In this document: positions 35,167-44,512 of the stretch, piece by piece
How the letters are laid out: the number at the start of each line of letters is the position of its first letter
How positions within the stretch are numbered: position 1 is the first letter of the stretch
NCBI RefSeq assembly: GCF_018390695.1
Contig: NZ_JAHBGF010000028.1
Location: 434,001 to 498,000, forward strand
DNA from: Ancylobacter sonchi
Lineage (GTDB): Bacteria > Pseudomonadota > Alphaproteobacteria > Rhizobiales > Xanthobacteraceae
DNA length: 64,000 bases
Reading direction: 5' to 3'
Made by a program: the position numbers and the translations under genes
Notes under the pieces: model-generated
What the model saw: only the letters and a program-made list of their open reading frames with translations
Databases searched by the model: none
Told to the model about the DNA's origin: nothing

Positions 35167-35994
35167 ATGGTCCTGACCTTCACCATCCTCGGCTGCGGCT
35201 CTTCCGGTGGCGTGCCGCGGGTGGGGCAGGGCTGGGGCGCCTGCGATCCCACCGAGCCGCGCAACCGGCGGCGGCGCTGCTCGCTCATGGTGGAGCGCTC
35301 CGACGGGGAGGGTGGGCCAGTCACCCGGCTGCTGGTGGACACCTCCCCTGACCTGCGCGAGCAACTGATCGATGCCGGCGTGGACCGCCTCGACGGCGTG
35401 CTGTTCACCCACGAACACGCTGACCACACACACGGCATCGACGATCTGCGCCCGCTCACCATCCTGCACCGCAAGCGGATGGACGTGTATCTCGACGCCG
35501 AGACCTCGGCGATGCTGAACACCCGTTTCAGCTACTGCTTCCAGTCGCCGCCCGGCAGCGACTATCCGCCGATCCTCGCCGAGCATCGTTTTGGACATGG
35601 CGATACCATCCGCATCGAGGGCCCAGGCGGCCCGATCGAGGCGACGGCGTTCCGCATGTTCCACGGGGGCATCATCGCCTTCGGCTTTCGCTTCGGCGAC
35701 CTCGCCTATTGCCCCGACCTGCACGACCTTCCGGCCGACAGCCTTCCTTATCTGGAGCGGCTCGACACCTGGATCATCGACGCGCTGCGCTACACGCCGC
35801 ATCCGACGCATTTGTCGCTGAGCGAGGCATTGGGCTGGATCGAGCGGATGCAGCCGCGTCGCGCCGTCCTGACCAATCTGCATACCGACCTGGATTATCG
35901 CCGGCTGGCCGCCGAGCTGCCGCCGAACATCGTGCCGGCGCATGACGGTATGCAGATCACATTAGCGACGCATGACCAGCGGCTTGAACGGTGA
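35167..35994 (+). CDS. MBL-fold metallohydrolase (PhnP-like)
   Basis: This 275-residue protein has ILGCGSSGGVPRVG at the start, the metal-binding FTHEHADHTHGIDDLRPL and later conserved Asp and His residues (YCPDLHD, NLHTDLDY). It is PhnP-like, a group of phosphodiesterases. It is 19 bases after tatD and cotranscribed with it. The substrate is unknown; the position is conserved in Alphaproteobacteria. Confidence 0.9.
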   Translation: MVLTFTILGCGSSGGVPRVGQGWGACDPTEPRNRRRRCSLMVERSDGEGGPVTRLLVDTSPDLREQLIDAGVDRLDGVLFTHEHADHTHGIDDLRPLTILHRKRMDVYLDAETSAMLNTRFSYCFQSPPGSDYPPILAEHRFGHGDTIRIEGPGGPIEATAFRMFHGGIIAFGFRFGDLAYCPDLHDLPADSLPYLERLDTWIIDALRYTPHPTHLSLSEALGWIERMQPRRAVLTNLHTDLDYRRLAAELPPNIVPAHDGMQITLATHDQRLER

Positions 35995-36075
35995 CGTTCA
36001 CCTAGGTTGCTACCCAAATATTTTCCATAATATGTCTTCTGCGACTTCCAGAGATAAACGCGGAGCCCGGATATC

Positions 36076-36900
36076 GTGACGCCCTCCCGCGACATTGAAC
36101 GCCTCATCGAGATCATGACGGCGCTGCGCACGCCGGTCACCGGCTGTCCGTGGGATCTGGAGCAGGACTTCGCCTCCATCGCGCCCTACACGATCGAGGA
36201 AGCCTACGAGGTCGCCGATGCGATTGCGCGTCAGGATCCCGAGGATCTGTGCGACGAGCTTGGCGACCTGCTGCTGCAGGTCGTGTTTCACGCGCAGATG
36301 GCGCGTGAGCAGCAGCTTTTCGATTTCGGAGACGTGGTGACGGCGATCACCGCCAAGATGATCCGGCGTCATCCGCACGTGTTCGGCGCCGATCAGGGCC
36401 GCGATGTCGCGGCGGTCAATCGGGCGTGGGCCGAAATCAAGGCGGAGGAAAAGCGCCTGCGGGCCGAGCGACGGGCACGGCGCGGCCTGCCGGTAGACGG
36501 CGAGGGCGAGCGCGTGCTCGCGGGCATTCCGGTGGGGGCACCTGCCCTCACCCGCGCGGTCAAGATTCAGCAAAAGGCCGCGACTGTCGGTTTCGACTGG
36601 CCGGATGCCGGTCCGGTCATCGACAAGATCCGCGAGGAGATCGCGGAGGTCGAGGCGGAGATCGCGTCCGGCGACCGTGCGGCTGCCGCCGCCGAGGTCG
36701 GGGACCTCCTGTTCGCGGTCGCCAACCTCGCCCGCCATCTCGGCGTCGAGCCCGAAGCGGCGCTGCGCGGCACCAACGACAAGTTTATCCGGCGCTTCGC
36801 CCATATCGAGGATGCGCTGGCCCGCCAGGAGCGCCGCCCGGCCGACGCCAGCCTCTCCGAGATGGAGGCCTTGTGGCAAGAGGCCAAATCACTCGGCTAA
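36076..36900 (+). CDS. mazG: Nucleoside triphosphate pyrophosphohydrolase
   Basis: This 274-residue protein has two MazG domains. The first has CPWDLEQDFASIAPYTIEEA and the ELGDLLLQVVFHAQMA motif, the second EEIAEVEAEI and EVGDLLFAVANLARHLG. It hydrolyses NTPs and dNTPs to monophosphates, as house-cleaning or ppGpp-related control. It starts at GTG 36076. An AT-rich 81-base gap before it probably contains its own promoter. Confidence 0.94.
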   Translation: MTPSRDIERLIEIMTALRTPVTGCPWDLEQDFASIAPYTIEEAYEVADAIARQDPEDLCDELGDLLLQVVFHAQMAREQQLFDFGDVVTAITAKMIRRHPHVFGADQGRDVAAVNRAWAEIKAEEKRLRAERRARRGLPVDGEGERVLAGIPVGAPALTRAVKIQQKAATVGFDWPDAGPVIDKIREEIAEVEAEIASGDRAAAAAEVGDLLFAVANLARHLGVEPEAALRGTNDKFIRRFAHIEDALARQERRPADASLSEMEALWQEAKSLG

Positions 36901-36990
36901 GTGGTTCAGCGACAACGGAAGTTTTCGATCAGCACGCCCCCGGACGACGCGCGGCGAACAAGATCGTGAGCGTGGTTTTTGGGGCCTCTA

Positions 36991-37019
36991 CTTTTGATCG
37001 AATCTCGGCTAGGCATAAT
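36991..37019 (+). promoter_or_regulatory. Candidate promoter of the glycosyltransferase operon
   Basis: CTTTTG (36991-36996), 17 bases, CATAAT (37014-37019). It fits a housekeeping promoter only loosely in the -35. It lies 124 bases before the first glycosyltransferase start. Confidence 0.35.
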
Positions 37020-37059
37020 CGAGTCCGCTCGACAGAACGGGCATCTCAGCCCTACGATT

Positions 37060-37080
37060 TCCCCGGTAGGCCACCGGGGA
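37060..37080 (+). promoter_or_regulatory. Leader hairpin of the glycosyltransferase operon
   Basis: TCCCCGGT (37060-37067) and ACCGGGGA (37073-37080) form a perfect 8-bp stem with a 5-base loop. It lies between the candidate promoter and the first gene. It could be an operator or an mRNA leader structure. Confidence 0.45.
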
Positions 37081-37142
37081 TGGCGCAGGGCGAAAGCCTT
37101 GCCTCGCACAGGCTTGGCGGACGCTCGCAAGTGGATGATTTG

Positions 37143-38423
37143 ATGGAAGTTCCTCGTATGCCGGCGCCATCGATCGCGGAAGCCGGCCGGCCGGGCAAGG
37201 CCACGCCCCGCATCCTGATGTACAGCCACGATACCTACGGGCTGGGACATATCCGTCGTACGCGAGCCATCGCCAATGCGCTGGTGGGTGCGCATGACAA
37301 CCTGTCCATCCTGATCATCTGCGGCTCCGCCCTTGCCGGCAGCTTCAATTTCGCGCCGGGTATCGATTTCGTGCATGTGCCGAGCGTCGCCAAGAGCGAG
37401 GACGGCGAGTATGCCAGTGCCAATCTCCGCCTCAGCCTGCCGCAGGTCACCAATATTCGCGAGGCGCTGATCCGCCAGACCGCCGAGGCGTTTCGCCCGG
37501 ACATCTTCATCGCCGACAAGGAGCCGGCCGGCTTTCGTGGTGAGCTGCTGCCCACGCTGAAGCTGATGGGCCATATGGGCACGCGGCGCGTGGTCGGCAT
37601 CCGCGACGTGCTCGACGGACCGGAGGCGATCCGGGTGGAGTGGCACGACAAGGGAGCGATCCGCGCGCTCACCGAACATTACGACGACGTGCTCGTCTAC
37701 GGGCTCGAGGAGTTCTACCGCCCGCTGGACGGCATCCCGCTGCCGGCAGAGCTGCGCTCGCGCCTCGTCTATACCGGCTATCTGCGCCGCTCGGTGCCGG
37801 GCGGCCTCGCCACCATGCGCTATCCGCGCTCGACCAAGGGGCCGTTCATTCTCGTCACCACCGGCGGCGGCGCCGATGGGGCGGGGCTGATCGACTGGGT
37901 GATCTCAGCCTATGAGGCGGACCCCTATATCCCCCTCCCCGCGGTGATCGCCTTCGGGCCGTTCCTGTCCAATACCCAGCGGGGGCATTTCCTGGAGCGT
38001 ATCGAGCGGCTCGCCAAGGTCGACGCCATCGTGTTCGATCCGAAGATCGAGCGGCTGATGAACCGTGCCGCCGCCGTGGTCGCCATGGGCGGCTACAACA
38101 CGTTCTGCGAGATCCTGTCCTTCGACAAGCCGGCCCTGCTGGTGCCGCGCGCTCGGCCCCGGCTTGAGCAGACCGTCCGTGCCACCCGCGCCGCCGAGCT
38201 CGGGCTGATGCGGATGCTGGAAGACCCGATGGAACACGGCGCCGACGCCCGCGATCCGTTGCAGATGGCCGCGGCGCTGACCGGCCTGTGCGACCAGCCG
38301 TCGCCGTCCAAGGTGGCCATGCCGGGACTGCTGGACGGGCTGGGACGGATTTGCCAGCATCTGGAACCCCATATCCGCAAGGCGGATATGGGGAGCGGAT
38401 CGGCCGTCGGTATCGGGGTCTGA
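37143..38423 (+). CDS. Predicted glycosyltransferase, MurG-like (COG4671 type)
   Basis: This protein of about 426 residues has a GT-B fold: an N-terminal SHDTYGLGHIRRTRAIANAL glycine-rich loop (about residues 28-47) and a C-terminal MGGYNTFCEILSFDKPALLV donor-binding region. No membrane segment is seen. It resembles COG4671 proteins of unknown acceptor. The start is ATG 37143; ATG 37158 with GGAAG upstream is equally possible. It opens a four-gene operon in which the next gene starts 4 bases on. Confidence 0.85.
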   Translation: MEVPRMPAPSIAEAGRPGKATPRILMYSHDTYGLGHIRRTRAIANALVGAHDNLSILIICGSALAGSFNFAPGIDFVHVPSVAKSEDGEYASANLRLSLPQVTNIREALIRQTAEAFRPDIFIADKEPAGFRGELLPTLKLMGHMGTRRVVGIRDVLDGPEAIRVEWHDKGAIRALTEHYDDVLVYGLEEFYRPLDGIPLPAELRSRLVYTGYLRRSVPGGLATMRYPRSTKGPFILVTTGGGADGAGLIDWVISAYEADPYIPLPAVIAFGPFLSNTQRGHFLERIERLAKVDAIVFDPKIERLMNRAAAVVAMGGYNTFCEILSFDKPALLVPRARPRLEQTVRATRAAELGLMRMLEDPMEHGADARDPLQMAAALTGLCDQPSPSKVAMPGLLDGLGRICQHLEPHIRKADMGSGSAVGIGV

Positions 38424-38426
38424 CGT

Positions 38427-39737
38427 ATGACGGTGACGGTCCGCGACGCCGAAACCCTGGTGCGGTCGGCATCCGGGGAGGGCGCCTCCCCTCGCCTCGC
38501 CATCGTGCTCAAGGGATATCCGCGCCTGTCGGAGACCTTCATCGCCCAGGAAATCCTGGCGCTGGAACAGGCGGGATATTCGTTCGACATCTGGTCGCTG
38601 CGCCGGCCGACCGACCGCTACCGCCATCCGATGCATGAGCAGATCACCGCCCGGCTGTTCTACCTGCCGGAATATCTGCGCGACGATCCGCGCCGTGTCG
38701 CGGGCGGGTTCTTCCACGCGCTGCGTCGGCTGAACCTGCGGGCGACACTGTCGGTTTTCCTGCGCGACCTGCGCCGCGACTTTTCGGCCAGCCGCGTGCG
38801 GCGCTTCGGCCAGGCGCTGGTGCTGGCGCGCGAGGTCGATCCGGCCATCCACCACCTGCATGTGCATTTCCTGCACACGCCGGCCTCGGTGACGCGTTAT
38901 GCCGCCCTGCTGACCGGCCGCTCCTTCTCCTTCTCCGCCCATGCCAAGGACATCTGGACCACGCCGGAGTGGGAAAGGCGGGAGAAGATCGGCGCCGCTC
39001 GCTGGGGGGTGACCTGCACGCGCGATGGCCGGTCGGAGCTGCGGCGCGTCGCCGAACCCGGCCATCGCGACCGGGTGGAACTGGTCTATCACGGCCTCGA
39101 TCTGGCACGCTTTCCTGCTCCTCCCGAGGAGCGTGAGCCGACCGACGGCAGCGATCCCGCGCGCCCGGTACGGCTGCTGGCGGTCGGCCGTGCGGTGGAG
39201 AAGAAGGGTTTTGACGATCTGCTCGCCGCCCTGGGGCGGCTGCCCCCTGCCCTGCACTGGCGGCTGGTCCATATCGGCGGCGGCGAGCTCCTCGACACGC
39301 TCAAGTCGCAGGCGGAGGCGCTCGGACTTGCCGACCGCATCGAGTGGCGCGGCAGCCAGGCACAAGGAGCGGTGGTCGAGGCGATGCGGCAGGCCGATCT
39401 GTTCGTGCTGCCCAGCCGCCCGGCCGGCGACGGCGACCGGGACGGGTTGCCCAATGTGCTGATGGAAGCGGCGACGCAGAAGCTGCCGGCCGTCTCGACC
39501 GATTTCGCCGGCGTGCCAGAATTCATTGAGAACGGCGTCAGCGGCGTGCTGGTACCGCCGAAGGCGCCGGTGGAACTTGCCGCCGCGCTCGAACGGCTGA
39601 TCGTGTCGCCCGCCGAGCGGCAGCGGCTGGGACAGGCGGCGTATCAGCGACTGATCTCGGCCTTTTCCTTCGAGGCGGGTGTCTCGCGGCTGGATGCGCT
39701 GATGCGCCCCCTCGCCGCCCCTCGCCCACGGCCATGA
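38427..39737 (+). CDS. Glycosyltransferase family 4
   Basis: This 436-residue GT-B enzyme has YPRLSETFIAQEILALE at the N-terminus, LLAVGRAVEKKGFDDLLAAL in the C-terminal domain, and the E-x7-E motif in MEAATQKLPAVSTDFAGVPE. It transfers sugars to a growing glycan at the cytoplasmic side. The YPRLSETF opening is typical of exopolysaccharide or colanic-acid type transferases (WcaL-like). The next gene overlaps its stop by 4 bases. Confidence 0.9.
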   Translation: MTVTVRDAETLVRSASGEGASPRLAIVLKGYPRLSETFIAQEILALEQAGYSFDIWSLRRPTDRYRHPMHEQITARLFYLPEYLRDDPRRVAGGFFHALRRLNLRATLSVFLRDLRRDFSASRVRRFGQALVLAREVDPAIHHLHVHFLHTPASVTRYAALLTGRSFSFSAHAKDIWTTPEWERREKIGAARWGVTCTRDGRSELRRVAEPGHRDRVELVYHGLDLARFPAPPEEREPTDGSDPARPVRLLAVGRAVEKKGFDDLLAALGRLPPALHWRLVHIGGGELLDTLKSQAEALGLADRIEWRGSQAQGAVVEAMRQADLFVLPSRPAGDGDRDGLPNVLMEAATQKLPAVSTDFAGVPEFIENGVSGVLVPPKAPVELAAALERLIVSPAERQRLGQAAYQRLISAFSFEAGVSRLDALMRPLAAPRPRP

Positions 39738-40888
39738 AGATCCTGTTCCTCGCGCCGCTGAAGCCACCGGACCATCCGGTACCATCGGGCGAGCGAACCA
39801 TGGCACGGTTGTTCCAGAAGCTGCTCGGCCAGCTCGGCTATGAGGTGGAACTGGCCTCCCACCTGCGGACCCTGACCCTCGCGCCGTCGCCAGCCGCGTG
39901 GGATGAGTTGTGCCGCGCGGCGCGAGGCGAGGTCGAGCGTATTTTGGCGCAGGAGACAGATCGCGGTTCGATCGCCTGCGTCTTCACCTACCATGTCTAT
40001 TACAAGGCGCCGGATCTGATCGGCCCTGCCCTCGCCCAGGCGCTCGGCGTACCCTATGTCATCGCCGAGGCCTCGCGCGCGCCAAAGCGAGCCGTCGGCT
40101 CCTATGCCGAAGGGCATCGCCTCAGCGAGGCGGCGATTTCGCGTGCCGATCTGGTGCTCACGCCGACCCGGCACGACCGCGAGATGCTGGAAGCCTTTCG
40201 TCCGCCGCATCAGCGCATCGTCGATCTCCGTCCCTTCGTCGATCTCGGCGAATGGCCTTTGGCGCGATCGCCGCGCTCCGTGTCCCCGTCGCGCGATGTG
40301 CGACTGATCACCGTGGCGATGATGCGCGAGGGCGACAAGCTCGCCTCCTACCGCCAGCTGGCGGTGGCGCTTGCCGGGATTGCGGACCGCCCCTGGCGCC
40401 TGACCGTGGTCGGCGATGGGCCGGCGCGCAAGGAAGTGGAGGCGCTCTTCGCGCCGTTCGGGGATCGCGTGCGCTTCCTCGGGGCGATTTCCGAGCGGCC
40501 CGCCCTCGGCCGCCTGCTGGCCGCTGCCGACCTGTTCGTCTGGCCGGGCGTGAACGAGGCGTTCGGCGCGGTGTACCTCGAAGCGCAGGCGCATGGCCTG
40601 CCCTGCGTCGCGGCCAGCTATGGCGGCATTCCCGATGTGATCCGCGACGGTGAAACCGGCCGACTATCGCCACCGGATGACATCACCGCATTGGCGGCCA
40701 ACCTTGCGGAACTGATCGACGAGCCGCCCAGGCGTGCGAGCATGGCCGCCGCCGCCGCCCGCTTCATTGCAGAGGATCGCGATCTGTCCGCCGCCGCGAA
40801 CCTCGTCGGGCGGGCATTCGCCGACGCAGGCATTCCGGTGCCCATGCCTGGTCCTTTGCCCGTTTCCTTGCCCGGAGTTCCGTCGTGA
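39734..40888 (+). CDS. Glycosyltransferase family 4
   Basis: This 384-residue GT-B enzyme has the N-terminal KILFLAPLKPPDHPVPSGER loop, a C-terminal VGDGPARKEVEALF donor region and LEAQAHGLPCVAASYGGIPD, where the second Glu of E-x7-E is Asp. The first gene's ATGA overlap and the next gene's overlap show tight coupling. It probably adds one residue of the same glycan as its neighbours. Confidence 0.9.
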   Translation: MKILFLAPLKPPDHPVPSGERTMARLFQKLLGQLGYEVELASHLRTLTLAPSPAAWDELCRAARGEVERILAQETDRGSIACVFTYHVYYKAPDLIGPALAQALGVPYVIAEASRAPKRAVGSYAEGHRLSEAAISRADLVLTPTRHDREMLEAFRPPHQRIVDLRPFVDLGEWPLARSPRSVSPSRDVRLITVAMMREGDKLASYRQLAVALAGIADRPWRLTVVGDGPARKEVEALFAPFGDRVRFLGAISERPALGRLLAAADLFVWPGVNEAFGAVYLEAQAHGLPCVAASYGGIPDVIRDGETGRLSPPDDITALAANLAELIDEPPRRASMAAAAARFIAEDRDLSAAANLVGRAFADAGIPVPMPGPLPVSLPGVPS

Positions 40889-42834
40889 GCGGCCGTACGA
40901 CCTTCATCGTGGTCACGCATCTGCTGGGCGTCGGCCATCTGGCGCGCATGGCGGCGCTCGGCCGTGCGCTGGTGGCCGAGGGATGGCACGTGGTGCTCGC
41001 ATCGGGGGGGCGCCCCAACCCGACGATCAGAATCGAGGGCTGCGATCTCGTGCAGCTGCCGCCACTCCATTGCGTCGGCGCAGACTTCGCCACCCTGCTG
41101 ATGCCGGACGGTCGCCCCGCCGACAACGCCTACCTTGCCCGACGCACGCAGATTCTCGTCGACGCCTTCGATCAGGCGCGGCCACAGGTGCTCGTCACCG
41201 AGCTGTTTCCGTTCGGGCGCCGCACATTGGCGAGCGAATTCGAGGCGGTGCTGCAACGGGCGCACGCTCAGCAGCCGCGCCCGGCGGTGCTCGGCTCGAT
41301 CCGCGACGTGCTCAACCCGCCGTCGAAGCTGGAAAAGGCCGACAGCGCGCTGGCGCGGCTGACGGCCTATTACGATGGGGTGCTATTCCATGGCGATAGC
41401 GACGTCGTGCCGCTTTCGGCGTCCTGGCCGACCACGCCAGCGCTGATTCGTCGTGTAAAAGATACCGGCTATCTCCATGATGGAGATCGGGTTTCAGACG
41501 ATGGTGGAACCGATGGCCGGGATGAGATCGTCGTGTCCGGCGGCGGCTCGACGGCCAGCCTTCCACTGGCCCGCGCCACTGTGGTCGCGGCCACCAAGCT
41601 GCCGATACATCGTTGGCGGCTTCTGGTCGGTCAGGGTGTCCCCGAGGCCGATTTCACGGCGCTCGCGGCAGCGGCACCGCCCAGCCTGATCGTCGAACGG
41701 GCGCGCCCGGACTTTCCGCTGCTTCTCCGCCGCGCCGCACTCTCCATCAGCCAGGCGGGCTACAATACCGTGCTGGACCTCGCGGCGGCAGGATCCCGCG
41801 CACTGCTGGTACCGTTTGCCGAGGGTGGTGAGCGCGAACAGACGCTGCGCGCCGCCGAACTGGAACGTCGTGGTCTCGCACGCGTCATTCCCACCGTCGA
41901 GATCAATGGCGACCGCCTCGCGGCCGCCGCGGCCGCCTTGCTGGAGCTTCCGAAACCCGACTGGTCCGGCATCGCGCGCGACGGCGCCTCGCATTCGGCG
42001 CGGCTCGTCGAGGAGTTCGCCGGACGCGCGACGGCCCGTGCGAAGGGACTGGACCGGCTCGATGGCCTGTTGGCCCGTGCGCGCGGGATGAAACGGCAGA
42101 TCCGCTTCTGGTGGCGCGATGACGACGCGGTCATGCCCAGCCCGGCACTGGATCGGCTACTCGACCGCACGGGCAAGCGCGGTATACCCCTCGCGCTCGC
42201 GACCATCCCGGAGCACGCGACGCCGGAACTGGCCGGCCATGTCGAGGCCTTCGGCCAAGTCGACATGCTGGTGCATGGATGGCGGCACGCCAACCACGCT
42301 CCCGCCGGCGAGAAAAAGGCGGAGTTCGGGGCGCACCGCCGTTCCGATATCATGATCACGGAGGCGGAGAATGGACTGCAGCGCGTGCAGGCGCTGTTCG
42401 GCGGCAAGGTATTGCCGGTCTTCGTGCCGCCGTGGAACCGGGTAGATCCGCTCGTCGTGAACGCCCTGCCCGGCTGCGGCTTTCGAGCGTTGTCGACCTT
42501 CCAGCGCCGGAAGGTGCGCTATGCGGCTCCCGGTCTGTTGCAGTTGAACACCCATCTCGACCCCATCGCCTGGCGGGCCGGAGGCGGCCTCGCCGACGAG
42601 GGCGCCCTGCTCGACCGTCTGGCGACCCTCATCGACGAGGAACTTGAGGCCGGCGCGGGCGAGTTGGAGCCGATCGGGCTGCTGACCCACCATCTGGTGC
42701 ATGACGGCTGGATCGACCGCTTCCTCGACGAACTGGTGGATCGCCTGCTCGATTCCGGTGTCGCGCAGTTCGTCAGCGCGCGGGACATGCTGGTCGAGGA
42801 TGACGCGGACGGACGTCAGGCTGTCCGGCGATAG
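40885..42834 (+). CDS. Fusion: MurG-like glycosyltransferase and polysaccharide-deacetylase-like domain
   Basis: This 649-residue protein joins two enzymes. Residues about 1-395 are a GT-B transferase (VTHLLGVGHLARMAALGRAL, then SQAGYNTVLDLAAAGSRALL) related to the first gene of the operon. Residues about 408-640 resemble a NodB/CE4 deacetylase: FWWRDDDAVMPS (Asp pair), LVHGWRHANHAP (H-x3-H) and VFVPPWNR. No signal peptide is present, so deacetylation would occur in the cytoplasm on the newly added sugar. It starts at GTG 40885, overlapping the previous stop, and its end overlaps the convergent methyltransferase by 19 bases. A G7 run lies near 41004. Confidence 0.85.
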   Translation: MSGRTTFIVVTHLLGVGHLARMAALGRALVAEGWHVVLASGGRPNPTIRIEGCDLVQLPPLHCVGADFATLLMPDGRPADNAYLARRTQILVDAFDQARPQVLVTELFPFGRRTLASEFEAVLQRAHAQQPRPAVLGSIRDVLNPPSKLEKADSALARLTAYYDGVLFHGDSDVVPLSASWPTTPALIRRVKDTGYLHDGDRVSDDGGTDGRDEIVVSGGGSTASLPLARATVVAATKLPIHRWRLLVGQGVPEADFTALAAAAPPSLIVERARPDFPLLLRRAALSISQAGYNTVLDLAAAGSRALLVPFAEGGEREQTLRAAELERRGLARVIPTVEINGDRLAAAAAALLELPKPDWSGIARDGASHSARLVEEFAGRATARAKGLDRLDGLLARARGMKRQIRFWWRDDDAVMPSPALDRLLDRTGKRGIPLALATIPEHATPELAGHVEAFGQVDMLVHGWRHANHAPAGEKKAEFGAHRRSDIMITEAENGLQRVQALFGGKVLPVFVPPWNRVDPLVVNALPGCGFRALSTFQRRKVRYAAPGLLQLNTHLDPIAWRAGGGLADEGALLDRLATLIDEELEAGAGELEPIGLLTHHLVHDGWIDRFLDELVDRLLDSGVAQFVSARDMLVEDDADGRQAVRR

Positions 42835-43316
42835 AGATAATAGCGATCTTCAAGGGCGCCGGGCGGCAGCGCCACCGTCTCGAAACCCGACAAGGCGAGC
42901 GGCAGGTCGGACATGACGATGCCGCCCGGTGCCATGAGCGGCGGCAGAAGGCGGCTCGACATTTCCGCGACGCGGCGGTTGGAATCGCGGTCGAAGGAGC
43001 CGAGGTCGGAATTGGCCAGCACTACCCGGCCTTCGAGCCGATCCCGCAAGGCCGGCAGCGTATCCTCGATCTCGCCGAGGAACAGCAAGGCCGGATCGGG
43101 CTGGCAATCGGGATAGGCGTCGTTCACGCGGTCGAACACATAGATGTCGCGGCCCGGCAGATGCCGGCGCAGATGATCGAAGGTACGGCCGAGCCCGAGG
43201 CCAAACTCGATCACCGGGCCGGGCCGGTCGGCGATCCGCTCGAAGGCCCAGGCGAGGCAGGCATGCTGCGATTGCAGCCTGAACAGCGTCTTCTCGAGAC
43301 GGGACACAGCATTCAT
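42816..43316 (-). CDS. Class I SAM-dependent methyltransferase-like protein
   Basis: This 166-residue protein has a SAM-binding motif I in VIEFGLGLGRTFDHLRRHLP, an acidic loop end (YVFDRVND) and a PGGIVMSDLPLAL region. It is short but complete for a minimal Rossmann methyltransferase. The substrate is unknown. It starts 14 bases after the peptide-transporter permease gene and is probably the last gene of that operon, yet it overlaps the end of the convergent glycosyltransferase fusion and may modify the glycan. Confidence 0.8.
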   Translation of the reverse strand: MNAVSRLEKTLFRLQSQHACLAWAFERIADRPGPVIEFGLGLGRTFDHLRRHLPGRDIYVFDRVNDAYPDCQPDPALLFLGEIEDTLPALRDRLEGRVVLANSDLGSFDRDSNRRVAEMSSRLLPPLMAPGGIVMSDLPLALSGFETVALPPGALEDRYYLYRRTA

Positions 43317-43330
43317 GTGCGAAACAGACC

Positions 43331-44512
43331 TTACCGGTACGGATCGGCCGCGTCACGCAGACCGTCGCCGAGGAAGTTGAAGGCGAGGATCACCGCGATC
43401 ACCGGCACCACCGGCAGGATGAGCCAGGGATAGAGCACGACGATGTTGATGTTCTGCGCTTCGTTGAGCATCACGCCCCAGCTGGTGATCGGCGGGCGCA
43501 GGCCGAGGCCGAGAAAGCTGAGCGCCGTCTCGCCAAGGATCATGCTGGGAATGGCGATGGTCGCCGAGGCGATCAGATGGCTCATGAAGCCCGGCACCAG
43601 ATGGCGGAACACCACGCGGGGCGTTCCCGCTCCCATCAGTTGCGCGGCGACCACATAGTCGTCCTCGCGCAGCGACAGCAGCTTGGAGCGGACGGCGCGG
43701 GCCAGCCCGGTCCAGTCCATCAGGCCAAGGATGACGGTGATGCCGAAATAGACCAGCAGCGGGCTCCAGCTCGGCGGCATGATAGCCGATAGCGCCAGCC
43801 AGAGCGGGATGGTCGGCAGCGATTGGACCACCTCGATGGTCCGTTGCACGAGGAGGTCGAACAGGCCGCCATAGTAGCCGGCGAGGCCGCCGATCACGAT
43901 GCCGAGCGTAAAGCTGACGGAAATACCGATCAGACCAATGGTGAGCGAGATGCGCGCGCCGTAGATGATGCGCGAAAGCATGTCTCGACCCAGCCGGTCG
44001 GTGCCGAGCAGGAACAGCGTGCCGCCCTTCCCGGGACAGACGAGATGCAGGTCGCCCTCGAACATCCCCCAGAAGCGGTAGCCGTCACCCCGGCAGAAAA
44101 AACGAACCGGGAAAATCTCTTGCGTGTTCTCGCTGTAGTTCCGCTTCAGGTTGTTCATGTCGAGCGTCGAGGTCAGCCCATAGGTGAAGGGGCCGATGAA
44201 CGCGCCGTCATGGAAAAGGTGCACGCTTTGCGGCGGGGTGCGGATGAAGTCGGTATGCCGCGTCTGGTAGTTGTAGGGGGCGAGGAACTCGCTGATGAGG
44301 ATAGAGGCGTAGAGCACTATCAGGAAGGCGCCGGAAATGACCGCCAGCCGGTGCTTGCGGAACTTCCACCACATCAGCGTCAGCTGCGAGGCGAGGTAGA
44401 CGCGCTCCTGCGCCTTGGTGAGCTTGTCGGCCTGATGGGGATCGAACGCTCCCGCGGCGACGAAATGCGGCAGCGGCGTGCCGGACGGCGGCAGGACGAC
44501 TGGCTGGTTCAC
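43331..44512 (-). CDS. Oligopeptide-type ABC permease (DppC/YejE-like), with periplasmic insert
   Basis: This 393-residue membrane protein has the binding-protein-dependent permease fold in its C-terminal part (GTDRLGRDMLSRIIYGARIS, then ETALSFLGLGLRPP). After the first membrane span (about residues 57-72) it carries some 100 extra residues with IRTPPQSVHLFHDGAFIGPF, probably periplasmic; usual DppC is about 300 residues. The start is GTG 44512, whose bases overlap the stop of the upstream permease gene. The longer frame to 45019 is a shadow of that permease. Confidence 0.9.
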   Translation of the reverse strand: MNQPVVLPPSGTPLPHFVAAGAFDPHQADKLTKAQERVYLASQLTLMWWKFRKHRLAVISGAFLIVLYASILISEFLAPYNYQTRHTDFIRTPPQSVHLFHDGAFIGPFTYGLTSTLDMNNLKRNYSENTQEIFPVRFFCRGDGYRFWGMFEGDLHLVCPGKGGTLFLLGTDRLGRDMLSRIIYGARISLTIGLIGISVSFTLGIVIGGLAGYYGGLFDLLVQRTIEVVQSLPTIPLWLALSAIMPPSWSPLLVYFGITVILGLMDWTGLARAVRSKLLSLREDDYVVAAQLMGAGTPRVVFRHLVPGFMSHLIASATIAIPSMILGETALSFLGLGLRPPITSWGVMLNEAQNINIVVLYPWLILPVVPVIAVILAFNFLGDGLRDAADPYR

